Of a DNA stretch of 5,904 nucleotides, positions 1 through 5,313 are shown in pieces. Positions within the stretch are counted from its first letter, which is position 1. Each line of letters begins with the position of its first letter. The notes under the pieces were generated by a model that saw only the letters and a list, made by a program, of their open reading frames with translations, had not been told where the DNA came from and did not search any database. Source of the stretch: Thermoplasmata archaeon (GTDB lineage Archaea > Thermoplasmatota > B47-G6 > B47-G6B > 47-G6); contig QMTT01000066.1 in NCBI GenBank assembly GCA_003663565.1, positions 1 to 5,904 of the forward strand. The letters are read 5' to 3'. The translations under genes and the position numbers were made by a program.

Positions 1-70
1 CAGGGAGGAGGCCAGGAGAGCCATACTTTGCAAGAAGTCTATCCCTTAACTCGGGATCCTTTATTTTCAT
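1..70 (-). CDS. Possible 5' end of a minus-strand gene, cut by the window edge (unknown function)
   Basis: An ATG at 70 opens a frame that runs off the left edge after 23 codons (MKIKDPELRDRLLAKYGSPG and onward). The charged, helix-like composition reads like real protein, but I do not recognise the family. No clear SD lies within 4-10 nt of this ATG; the nearest G-rich run is at 89-93, about 20 nt upstream. The same frame stays open back to a TGA at 155-157, and that upstream part also looks protein-like, yet it has no ATG, GTG or TTG before position 70. The true start could therefore lie elsewhere or the gene could be damaged. It could equally be a chance frame; the rest of the gene lies outside the window. 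Confidence 0.35.
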   Translation of the reverse strand, partial: MKIKDPELRDRLLAKYGSPGLLP

Positions 71-119
71 TTGAATACTCTTTCTAATCCCCCTGTAGTT
101 AACCCGTATTTTCTTAATA

Positions 120-285
120 TCATGCTTTATCGAAAAAACACTGCTCTGTTTTTCTCATAATCCACCAGTAAGCAGTCAATGCTATCCTCGTTGATGTTTA
201 TTGCAAGCTTATTCTTGTGCTCATCAACCTCAGTTCTTGACTTTTCAGAAGCACAACACCTGCAATAGTTTTCAAAAGTACTTAT
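120..285 (-). pseudogene. Protein-like fragments in shifted frames; possible decayed small gene, faintly Pcc1-like
   Basis: One minus-strand frame is open from 285 to a TAA at 127-129 and reads like protein in its middle (SRTEV, then NKLAININEDS), but it has no ATG or GTG start before that part. A second frame ending in a TGA at 120-122 contains ALTAYWWIM just after the point where the first would need to shift. Joined by a frameshift near 180, the two faintly resemble the C-terminal half of the KEOPS subunit Pcc1, in which a D..ALR..NSYLRW motif follows an I.I strand. That resemblance is weak and is inference only. Another protein-like frame begins nearby and leads into the ATG at 70. Alternatives are chance, or a sequencing error in a small intact gene. 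Confidence 0.2.
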
Positions 286-323
286 TTAACGAAATAGTCT
301 GAGTATTTCATAAAACTTAAAGT

Positions 324-680
324 TCAATGCTTTCTTTTCTTACGCCTAATTCCCTCAATTGGAAAATGCATATCTTCAAGTCTTTTCATTAGAGTTTTTA
401 TAGTTCCCGATGTTGTCAATGGAAATATAGTAACTCTTATTCCATAAACATTATCCAACGATCTCAAAGCGTTAATTACATTATCTTTAACTCTATGCGG
501 CACCCTAAGAACCAGCACAATGCCATTAAACCCGACTGGAAAAACAACGCCACGTGCACCAAATATTTCTAACTCAATGTCCCTTATCTTCGAGATAATA
601 GAACTTTTATTCAAAGGCTTCTCACTGACAACTAAAAAGGCTATATATCGTCTCCTATAAGCTTTACTTTTAACGACCAT
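324..680 (-). CDS. rnp2: RNase P protein component 2, Rpp14/Pop5 family
   Basis: This 118-residue protein is recognised as the Pop5-type subunit of archaeal RNase P, which trims the 5' leader from precursor tRNA. In the known enzyme Pop5 pairs with Rpp30 and supports the catalytic core of the RNA. The visible family marks are RRRYIAFLVVSE near the N-terminus (residues 9-20), alternating strands in the middle, and TSGTIKTLMKR (90-100), matching the conserved SGTIK..K of Pop5. The tail RRKKRKH (112-118) is strongly basic, as suits RNA binding. The length is normal for archaeal Pop5. The ATG at 680 has GGGGT at 685-689, four nt away. The gene follows the KaiC-like gene by 32 nt on the same strand, so read-through from the chemotaxis block is likely. 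The usual neighbours of Pop5 (Rpp30, proteasome and exosome genes) are not seen. Confidence 0.86.
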   Translation of the reverse strand: MVVKSKAYRRRYIAFLVVSEKPLNKSSIISKIRDIELEIFGARGVVFPVGFNGIVLVLRVPHRVKDNVINALRSLDNVYGIRVTIFPLTTSGTIKTLMKRLEDMHFPIEGIRRKKRKH

Positions 681-712
681 ATTTACCCCACTGGTTTATA
701 AACAGTAGTAAT

Positions 713-1411
713 TTACAGAGGATTGCCTATTCTAAGACCCTTCTCTGCAAGGATTATGGGATGCGTATCGTATGAATGTCTAACTCCTCTAAACTTCTTT
801 ACCTTTACAGCTGGTATACGTTTTTCCTTAAGACTAACAAATCCTGTCACTAACCAAGCGTCTGATATCACAGCGAGAGTTTCTATGAGTTCCCTTGACC
901 TTTTAGTATCGTTTACCACAATGCCAAGAATCCTCAGATCATTCTTGAGATCTATTAAAGCCTTCACCAATACTGGTAGTCCATAATCTGGTCTAAGTTT
1001 AACAAAAGGAGAATCCAATGGATCTATAACTATTGCGGCAAGTTTATTTTCTAAGACTTCACTTGAGGTTTCCCTAACAGAATAAAGGACCTCAGAGATA
1101 TCTTTCTCAGGAGATTCTTTAGACATTTTGACAAGATCCATAGTTATAAATCTTCCTCCAATGAGAGGCGACCTTATGGGAACACGCATAAATGCCAAAT
1201 AATCTTCAAACTTTCTTCCCATACCTGAGGCATCTAGATATATTGCATACAAGTTTGCATATTTAATAACGTCAGCAATTATATTTGCCATTAATACTGT
1301 CTTAAATGATCCTGGTGGACCTGTTATGAGTAGGATTATATTTGTTTTTATCTTGTCATAAATTATTGGGGAAAGTATTGATATCGAAAGCTCTCTATCG
1401 GCAGTTTTCAT
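713..1411 (-). CDS. KaiC-like (RecA-superfamily) single-domain ATPase in the chemotaxis block
   Basis: This 232-residue protein has a Walker A motif GPPGSFKT at residues 31-38 and a Walker B strand LAAIVID ending at D130. The C-terminus KVKKFRGVRHSYDTHPIIL..KGLRI (about 204-228) matches the end of KaiC domains, where a K.R.....H....P..I...G.... pattern is typical. KaiC-family proteins bind ATP and act as timing, signalling or assembly factors. Here the position after the second core strand, where KaiC normally has two catalytic glutamates, reads YLDAS (58-62), so hydrolysis may be weak or altered; this placement is inferred. The N-terminal GG.P.G segment usual in KaiC is also absent. ATG 1411 was chosen because GGGTG at 1418-1422 sits six nt upstream; longer starts at 1441 or 1507 would overlap cheD. 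It starts 19 nt after cheD. It could be a distant relative of the archaellum ATPase ArlH, but nothing specific supports that. Confidence 0.75.
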   Translation of the reverse strand: MKTADRELSISILSPIIYDKIKTNIILLITGPPGSFKTVLMANIIADVIKYANLYAIYLDASGMGRKFEDYLAFMRVPIRSPLIGGRFITMDLVKMSKESPEKDISEVLYSVRETSSEVLENKLAAIVIDPLDSPFVKLRPDYGLPVLVKALIDLKNDLRILGIVVNDTKRSRELIETLAVISDAWLVTGFVSLKEKRIPAVKVKKFRGVRHSYDTHPIILAEKGLRIGNPL

Positions 1412-1417
1412 AATAAA

Positions 1418-1422
1418 CACCC
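1418..1422 (-). promoter_or_regulatory. Ribosome binding site of the KaiC-like gene
   Basis: GGGTG on the minus strand lies six nt before ATG 1411. The GTG inside it is in frame with the gene, nine nt upstream, and could be mistaken for a start. Confidence 0.6.
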
Positions 1423-1430
1423 AAAGTATT

Positions 1431-1964
1431 TTATATCTCATATATACAATCCTTGGTCTTAATGACCATCTTTCCTGTCGCAACATAAAACTTAACACTT
1501 CTTCCAACGTTTCCCAAAGTGTCCTCTGCTATGAGCTCAATTTCATATTTTTTAAGCTCACTTTTGACTGCATCAACATTCTTCTTCCCAATAGACTCGG
1601 AAACATCTACGTATGGAAACATAGTTGCTCCTCCAGCTATTTTCGCAACTAGATTACCTCGTGAGGCCCCCATGGTTATGAGGTTCCTTAGCATGTAAGG
1701 AACTGCTGTGTCAGCATATTTTCCAGGCTTACCAGCACCTCCACCTCTTGAGCATGGTTGCATAATATGCGTAAGCCCTGCAACATTAGCCTTAGGATCA
1801 TATATAGCTAAGGCCACACAAGATCCTAATGCCAATGTCACGAGAACCTCATTATCTATTCCAAAACCTACATCCCCCATTCCAATTATCTTATACTTCT
1901 CATTACTGTCAATGAACTTTTTTAAGCTTGTTTGCTTATCTCTCGTTGAAAGACCTAGATCCAT
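1431..1964 (-). CDS. cheD: Chemoreceptor glutamine deamidase CheD
   Basis: CheD converts specific glutamines of methyl-accepting chemotaxis receptors to glutamates and also boosts CheC when bound to it. The 177-residue sequence has the full family signature. VTLALGSCVA holds the catalytic Cys49 with Thr43, and GLTHIMQP holds His66; these line up with Thr21, Cys27 and His44 of Thermotoga CheD. GKPGKYADTAVPYML, KIAGGATMF and EDTLGNVGRSV follow in the expected order, so the enzyme should be active. About 22 residues precede the usual start of the domain (YKIIGMGDVG), slightly longer than typical. ATG 1964 is preceded by GAGGT at 1973-1977 with an eight-nt spacer, and by a second AGGT closer in. 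The gene begins 18 nt after cheC, the classic CheC-CheD pairing. No receptor substrate is encoded in the window. Confidence 0.95.
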   Translation of the reverse strand: MDLGLSTRDKQTSLKKFIDSNEKYKIIGMGDVGFGIDNEVLVTLALGSCVALAIYDPKANVAGLTHIMQPCSRGGGAGKPGKYADTAVPYMLRNLITMGASRGNLVAKIAGGATMFPYVDVSESIGKKNVDAVKSELKKYEIELIAEDTLGNVGRSVKFYVATGKMVIKTKDCIYEI

Positions 1965-1982
1965 AAATACCTACCTCAACGC

Positions 1983-2597
1983 CTAGAGCGACATGATTGC
2001 TTGGGATATAACCTCAATGTCCTTATTTGTCATTAGATGCAACATCCAGAAATTTGTTCCTAAAACATTATCGTCTTTCTGAATTTTGAGATCTACTTTA
2101 ACGGTTAAGATCACATCACTTCCAGTATTAAATGACGCAAGTCCAAGAGCTGTGTTCAATATTGATCCTAAGAAGTCTTCTGTGACAGTGGGTGGTGTAT
2201 GTGTCGCATATATGTTTAAAAAGTTATAGATTGCCGTAACATAAGATGAAGAAAATATATTAAAAACCTCCTTTATTGTGTCCAGAGCAAGTTCTTTAGA
2301 GGCTTCTCCTCCAAGAAGCTCGAGCAGTCTGCCAACAACTTCTTCCATGGACTTCTTATCCATAAATATTAAAAGATATCCCTCTAAACCGTCCTGAAAC
2401 CTTACTATTGATCCATAAACAATATCTTCCATGGTATCCGCAAACTCTGCATAGAAATCATATATATTTACTATCCTAAGCTCTGGTACCGATACTGTAA
2501 TAAGAAGACCCGTCATCTCTGACAGAGCTGTGGACGCGTTCGCAGAAGCTATATTCACGAGCTCTCTAATACCATCCTGGACGAGATCGTTTATCAT
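1983..2597 (-). CDS. cheC: CheY-P phosphatase CheC
   Basis: CheC dephosphorylates CheY-P and binds CheD, linking the phosphorylation state to receptor adaptation. The 204-residue protein has two copies of the CheC/CheX/FliY active-site pattern D/S-x3-E-x2-N-x22-P. Copy one has D8, E12, N15 and P38; copy two has D106, E110, N113 and P136. Both spacings fit exactly, so this is a two-site CheC rather than a single-site CheX. The length matches typical CheC. ATG 2597 was chosen because GGGTGA at 2603-2608 lies five nt upstream. A GTG at 2606 gives a three-residue longer form that would overlap the cheA stop, but it sits inside the SD. On the chosen start, cheC begins five nt after cheA, which suggests translational coupling. 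Confidence 0.94.
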   Translation of the reverse strand: MINDLVQDGIRELVNIASANASTALSEMTGLLITVSVPELRIVNIYDFYAEFADTMEDIVYGSIVRFQDGLEGYLLIFMDKKSMEEVVGRLLELLGGEASKELALDTIKEVFNIFSSSYVTAIYNFLNIYATHTPPTVTEDFLGSILNTALGLASFNTGSDVILTVKVDLKIQKDDNVLGTNFWMLHLMTNKDIEVISQAIMSL

Positions 2598-2602
2598 AAG
2601 TT

Positions 2603-2608
2603 TCACCC
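2603..2608 (-). promoter_or_regulatory. Ribosome binding site of cheC, overlapping the cheA stop
   Basis: GGGTGA on the minus strand overlaps the TGA stop of cheA and lies five nt before ATG 2597. This arrangement favours re-initiation by ribosomes finishing cheA. Confidence 0.7.
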
Positions 2609-4492
2609 AACAAATCTTACAAGCGCTTCGGGATCTATCACTGGAGCCACAAATCCATCCTCAAGGATTGTAACTCCTGTAATCCCTTTAAACCCCCTTA
2701 TAACCGAAGGTACTGGTTTCACTACAATGTCCATATGACGTATTACTTCAGCAAGTCTAAGTGCAATTTTCTTTTCCTTACCACATACCATAACGATGTT
2801 CTCATTCTCGTCTTCAAGTCCAAATATCCTAGAGAGACTCAGCAATGGCACAAAGGAGTTTCTATAGACGACTACCTTCTGAGAGGCTATTTCTCTAACT
2901 TCTATGTCCGAGATCTCCTGTATGCTTATTATAGAATCAACGGGTATTGCCCACCTTATGTTGCCAGATCTTATTATTAACGCCTTTACTATGAGTGTGG
3001 TAGGGGGCAAGACCATTCTTATAGTAGTACCCTTACCCAATTCACTCTGAAGCTCCACGTACCCTCCAAGGGATTCTATGACGTTCTTAACAACGTCAAG
3101 TCCTACACCCCTTCCTGAAACATCTGTTACCTTATCTGATGTCGAAAACCCTGGAATGAAAAGGAATGAGAACAAATCTTCTCTTGACATTTTTTCCAAT
3201 TTATCCTGAGTTACAAGACCTCTTTCTAAAGCCTTTCTTTTAATTTTTTCAATATCTATGCCTCTACCATCATCGGAGACTTCTATGACAATTCCCCTAG
3301 GACTTCTACGTGCTCTTACTATTATTCTTCCTTTCTCCGGCTTTCCTTTTGTTATTCTTTCATTAGGTGGCTCTATTCCATGATCAACGGCATTCCTAAC
3401 AATGTGAATTATGGGGTCATGCAACTTTTCTAAGGATGCTTTGTCTATTTCTACGTCCCCTCCTTCTATTGTGACCTCTATCTTCTTTCCAAGTTTGCTT
3501 GCCAAGTCGTAGGCTATTCTAGGGATTTTTGAAAAGAGATATGATATAGGAATAAGTCTCAACGACAACACTTCTTCCCTTAACTCTCCGACTGCCTTGC
3601 TTATTAGATTAACTACAGATATAAGATCATCATTTTTGGTGTTAGATGCTATTGCTATAAGACGATTACTTAGAACTGTAAGATTCTCTACTATAGAAAG
3701 CAACCTATCAAGCTTTTCAGAGTCAACCCTTATAGTTTTCGGAAGAGCTTCTGCCTTTTTTTGCATAGTTGATGCTGCTGCCTCTTTCTGTTCAGTTGCT
3801 TGTTCTTCTTCTATTACTACAGATACCACTCCTGGAATTTCTTTCACGAGATCCTTTATAATCTGTACCTTTTCACGAGAGGCTTCTATTACCAGGTCAC
3901 GCTCCTTGACAATACCTTCTTCTATAGACTTCATGTCAGGACTTATAAGTGTAAACTCCACGTTCCTGTCCTTAAGGTGCTTTAGGATTATAAGCATCTT
4001 CGCTGCTACAAGAACCTCGTTAGGATCAATTTTTATCATTATCTTAATTCCCCTACTGGTTTTTCTTTTAGATATGTTTTGAGTTTTTATGTCTTCTATT
4101 TCTTTTACTTCTTCTGTTTGCATTCTTCTCTCGAATCTTGATATAAGCTCCTCTATTTCTCCAAGGAATGGTTCTTCTCCAGACTCTATGTTAGATACTA
4201 TACTTTCTAGGAGATTAACTATTGAAGAAAGCTGTGCTCTATCTTCATCGTTTAAAACAACTTTCTTGTTCTTATACTCTGAAAGGAGATCTTCATATTT
4301 GTGTATTAGATCCTTTGTCTTATCAAACCCCACAGAGGCAAAGAGTCCTTTAAGTGTGTGAAAGAGCCTAAACAGTTCATCAATGTGCTCACTCTTTATG
4401 TTTTTTAGGCTTATAAGTTCACTAATACGTTCCAATATAGACGTTACTTCCTCGATAAAGCCTTCAAGCATGGCTCTATCGAGCTCGTTCAA
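2603..4492 (-). CDS. cheA: Chemotaxis histidine kinase CheA
   Basis: CheA is the receptor-coupled histidine kinase that phosphorylates CheY. All five regions are visible in 629 residues. P1 (about 1-120) has the phospho-acceptor His45 in FHTLKG. A P2-like domain (about 148-229) starts KIMIKIDPNEVLVAAKMLIILK. A Glu/Gln/Ala-rich linker follows, then P3 dimerisation helices (about 255-315). The P4 ATPase (about 316-497) has an N box HDPIIHIVRNAVDHGIE (358-374), G1 SDDGRGID, an F box FIPGFST (445-451) and G2 GRGVGLDV. P5 is a CheW-like domain (about 500-629). No key residue is missing, so the kinase should work. TTG 4492 is preferred because GGTGAT at 4497-4502 lies four nt upstream; a GTG at 4501 would add three residues but lies within that SD. 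cheA begins 18 nt after cheY. CheW, its usual coupling partner, is not in the window. Confidence 0.96.
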   Translation of the reverse strand: MNELDRAMLEGFIEEVTSILERISELISLKNIKSEHIDELFRLFHTLKGLFASVGFDKTKDLIHKYEDLLSEYKNKKVVLNDEDRAQLSSIVNLLESIVSNIESGEEPFLGEIEELISRFERRMQTEEVKEIEDIKTQNISKRKTSRGIKIMIKIDPNEVLVAAKMLIILKHLKDRNVEFTLISPDMKSIEEGIVKERDLVIEASREKVQIIKDLVKEIPGVVSVVIEEEQATEQKEAAASTMQKKAEALPKTIRVDSEKLDRLLSIVENLTVLSNRLIAIASNTKNDDLISVVNLISKAVGELREEVLSLRLIPISYLFSKIPRIAYDLASKLGKKIEVTIEGGDVEIDKASLEKLHDPIIHIVRNAVDHGIEPPNERITKGKPEKGRIIVRARRSPRGIVIEVSDDGRGIDIEKIKRKALERGLVTQDKLEKMSREDLFSFLFIPGFSTSDKVTDVSGRGVGLDVVKNVIESLGGYVELQSELGKGTTIRMVLPPTTLIVKALIIRSGNIRWAIPVDSIISIQEISDIEVREIASQKVVVYRNSFVPLLSLSRIFGLEDENENIVMVCGKEKKIALRLAEVIRHMDIVVKPVPSVIRGFKGITGVTILEDGFVAPVIDPEALVRFVG

Positions 4493-4496
4493 AAAT

Positions 4497-4502
4497 ATCA
4501 CC
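4497..4502 (-). promoter_or_regulatory. Ribosome binding site deciding a TTG start for cheA
   Basis: GGTGAT on the minus strand is a full match to the archaeal 16S 3' end pattern ATCACC. It sits four nt before TTG 4492 and contains the competing in-frame GTG at 4501. Confidence 0.6.
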
Positions 4503-4510
4503 GGTCAACA

Positions 4511-4873
4511 TCAACCTGAAAGTATCCTTTCAATTTCCTTAATGACAAATTCGGACTGGAATGGTTTCACAATATATCCCTTGGCTCCTAGCTCTATCGC
4601 TTGAATGACAAGCTTCTGTTGCCCTAAACCAGTACACATCAGAACTTTAGCGTTTGGATTTATTTCCATGATCTTCTTAAGAGCCTCCATTCCATCCATT
4701 ACTGGCATTACAATGTCCAGAATGACAAGATCCGGATTCAACTTCTTAAAGAGTTCAACGGCTTCCTGACCATTTGATGCCTCACCGACCACTTCGTGTC
4801 CTGCTTTTGCAATAATGTTTTTTAGAAGAGTCCTCATAAACTGTGAATCATCAGCAATAATAATACGTGCCAA
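4511..4873 (-). CDS. cheY: Chemotaxis response regulator CheY
   Basis: CheY is the diffusible single-domain response regulator that carries the signal from CheA to the motor; in archaea it acts through CheF-type adaptors at the archaellum. The 120-residue receiver has the acidic pair D8 D9, the phosphorylation site D53 (VILDIVMPVMDG), the switch residue T81 (LMCTGLGQQ) and K103 (VKPF). There is no output domain, so it is CheY rather than a transcription factor. The GLGQQ stretch after T81 resembles the usual chemotaxis CheY form. TTG 4873 is chosen because GAGGTGA at 4880-4886 lies six nt upstream. A GTG at 4879, giving two more residues, directly abuts that SD and could not use it. cheY is the first gene of the block, after a long leader with inverted repeats. 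Confidence 0.95.
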   Translation of the reverse strand: MARIIIADDSQFMRTLLKNIIAKAGHEVVGEASNGQEAVELFKKLNPDLVILDIVMPVMDGMEALKKIMEINPNAKVLMCTGLGQQKLVIQAIELGAKGYIVKPFQSEFVIKEIERILSG

Positions 4874-4879
4874 TAGCAC

Positions 4880-4886
4880 TCACCTC
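4880..4886 (-). promoter_or_regulatory. Strong ribosome binding site deciding a TTG start for cheY
   Basis: GAGGTGA on the minus strand is the best SD in the block. It lies six nt before TTG 4873 and zero nt before the alternative GTG at 4879, so it supports the TTG. Confidence 0.75.
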
Positions 4887-4909
4887 GTCATCGAGACCTC
4901 ATAATTTTC

Positions 4910-4941
4910 TTTCCCTCTCGTGTATTCACACGATAGGGAAA
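4910..4941. repeat. Near-perfect 14-bp inverted repeat in the cheY leader (operator or leader hairpin)
   Basis: The arms 4910-4923 and 4928-4941 are complementary at 13 of 14 positions around a four-base centre (ATTC); the mismatch is at 4917/4934. The site ends 36 nt before the cheY TTG. It could be a protein-binding operator, since archaeal regulators often bind dyads close to the promoter, or a hairpin in the cheY mRNA leader. No T-run follows it on the minus strand, so a simple terminator is unlikely in that direction. Confidence 0.7.
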
Positions 4942-4953
4942 TCATCTGGTTAC

Positions 4954-4969
4954 TGAGGCACATCCCTCA
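4954..4969. repeat. Small inverted repeat, 5-bp arms
   Basis: TGAGG at 4954-4958 pairs with CCTCA at 4965-4969 across six bases. It lies 12 nt from the larger inverted repeat in the cheY upstream region. Arms this short can occur by chance. Confidence 0.3.
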
Positions 4970-4980
4970 ACGATCTATAA

Positions 4981-4992
4981 CAACTGGAGTTG
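4981..4992. repeat. Short dyad CAACT-GG-AGTTG
   Basis: Two perfect five-base arms separated by two bases have the shape of a small operator half-site pair. It lies between the palindromic TATA element and the larger inverted repeat. Chance occurrence cannot be excluded. Confidence 0.3.
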
Positions 4993-5022
4993 CAAACCAC
5001 ATTATAGTTACTATTTCAGAAG

Positions 5023-5034
5023 TTTATATATAAG
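5023..5034. promoter_or_regulatory. Palindromic TATA element that could serve either direction
   Basis: TTTATATATAAG contains the perfect palindrome TTATATATAA (5024-5033), the strongest TATA box in the window. On the minus strand it would place the cheY transcript start near 5002, giving a leader of about 130 nt that includes all three dyads. On the plus strand it follows the purine-rich CAGAAG, a good BRE, and would start near 5054. Start positions assume the usual archaeal distance of about 25 nt. Confidence 0.5.
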
Positions 5035-5069
5035 ATTTGAGACACAGAGTTCACACACTTCATAACAAC

Positions 5070-5138
5070 ATGATAACAAAAAGATATCTTAAAGCTTCAC
5101 AGATTGCTTACTTAATGACATCCTTTATAGAAGCCTGA
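5070..5138 (+). CDS. Possible 22-residue peptide, unknown
   Basis: A short frame from ATG 5070 to TGA 5138 reads MITKRYLKASQIAYLMTSFI plus EA. It lies about 16 nt downstream of the start predicted from the plus-strand reading of the TATA box at 5023-5034. No SD is visible, so translation would have to be near-leaderless. The length is well within chance. I recognise no family. Confidence 0.12.
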   Translation: MITKRYLKASQIAYLMTSFIEA

Positions 5139-5205
5139 TTAGTTTATGTAAAGTAAGTAAGTGTCCAGCTCTAGATACTTTTCCACTTTAGGATTCATAC
5201 ACGAG

Positions 5206-5215
5206 CTTTAAAATT
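5206..5215 (+). promoter_or_regulatory. TATA-like element for the ASCH gene
   Basis: CTTTAAAATT preceded by ACGAG resembles an archaeal BRE/TATA. A transcript would begin near 5236 and carry a leader of about 75 nt that includes the perfect inverted repeat at 5254-5296. Confidence 0.4.
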
Positions 5216-5253
5216 AATGATAACACAAACACACCAACACAACCAGTAATTCC

Positions 5254-5296
5254 AATATGAAATGCTCCTAGAGACACCTCATGAGCATTTCATATT
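5254..5296 (+). repeat. Perfect 14-bp inverted repeat in the ASCH gene leader
   Basis: AATATGAAATGCTC at 5254-5267 is exactly complementary to 5283-5296, with a 15-nt loop. It ends 17 nt before the ATG and six nt before the SD. As RNA it would form a stable hairpin in the leader; as DNA it could be an operator. The loop contains CACC (5275-5278), which could pair with GGTG of the SD, a possible pseudoknot hiding the ribosome site. No T-run follows, so it is not an obvious terminator. Confidence 0.75.
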
Positions 5297-5302
5297 CAGT
5301 GT

Positions 5303-5307
5303 GGTGA
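5303..5307 (+). promoter_or_regulatory. Ribosome binding site of the ASCH gene
   Basis: GGTGA lies six nt before ATG 5314, showing that the transcript has a leader and supporting this start. Confidence 0.7.
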
Positions 5308-5313
5308 CTTTAT

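Larger units (their letters stand above)
1..323. other. Stretch downstream of pop5 without an intact gene
   Basis: No complete gene with start, SD and stop is visible on either strand. A very short minus-strand frame (ATG at about 311, eight codons, MKYSDYFV) follows the pop5 stop and is not convincing. A run of six T on the minus strand at 133-138 could help end the upstream transcript, since archaeal termination uses T-rich tracts, but there is no further support. The protein-like fragments in this stretch are listed separately. Confidence 0.5.
4887..5313. other. Divergent intergenic region between cheY and the ASCH gene
   Basis: This stretch separates two divergent genes and holds no convincing gene. 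No tRNA features (T-loop or acceptor pairing) or C/D box pair were found by eye. It contains the inverted repeats at 4910-4941 and 5254-5296, two TATA-like elements, smaller dyads, and an eight-bp inverted pair CTTACTTA (5107-5114) and TAAGTAAG (5154-5161). It is AT-rich and most simply read as a two-way control region. Confidence 0.6.

Noticed and set aside
694..703. Palindrome GTTTATAAAC as a TATA box for pop5
   Set aside because: It is too close to ATG 680: a start about 25 nt downstream would fall inside the gene, while a good SD shows the transcript has a leader.
713..1411. Identification as the archaellum ATPase ArlH
   Set aside because: Shared fold only. No ArlI or ArlJ neighbour, and the Walker A and following segments do not match ArlH specifically.
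1412..1507. Longer KaiC-like protein starting at ATG 1507 or 1441
   Set aside because: The extra residues overlap the conserved end of cheD, look unlike a KaiC N-terminus, and have no better SD than ATG 1411.
3597..4082. Long open frame on the plus strand opposite cheA, with similar smaller ones at 723-986, 1708-1986, 2735-2980 and 4089-4361
   Set aside because: They lie antisense to clearly conserved genes, show no domain pattern and have low-complexity Ser/Phe/Leu composition typical of shadow frames.
4899..4908. AT-rich AAAATTATGA on the minus strand as the cheY TATA box
   Set aside because: Transcription would start at about 4876, cutting off the strong SD at 4880-4886.
4887..5313. tRNA, C/D box RNA or CRISPR repeats in the intergenic region
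   Set aside because: No T-loop or acceptor pairing, no matching RTGATGA and CTGA boxes at usable spacing, and no regularly spaced direct repeats.
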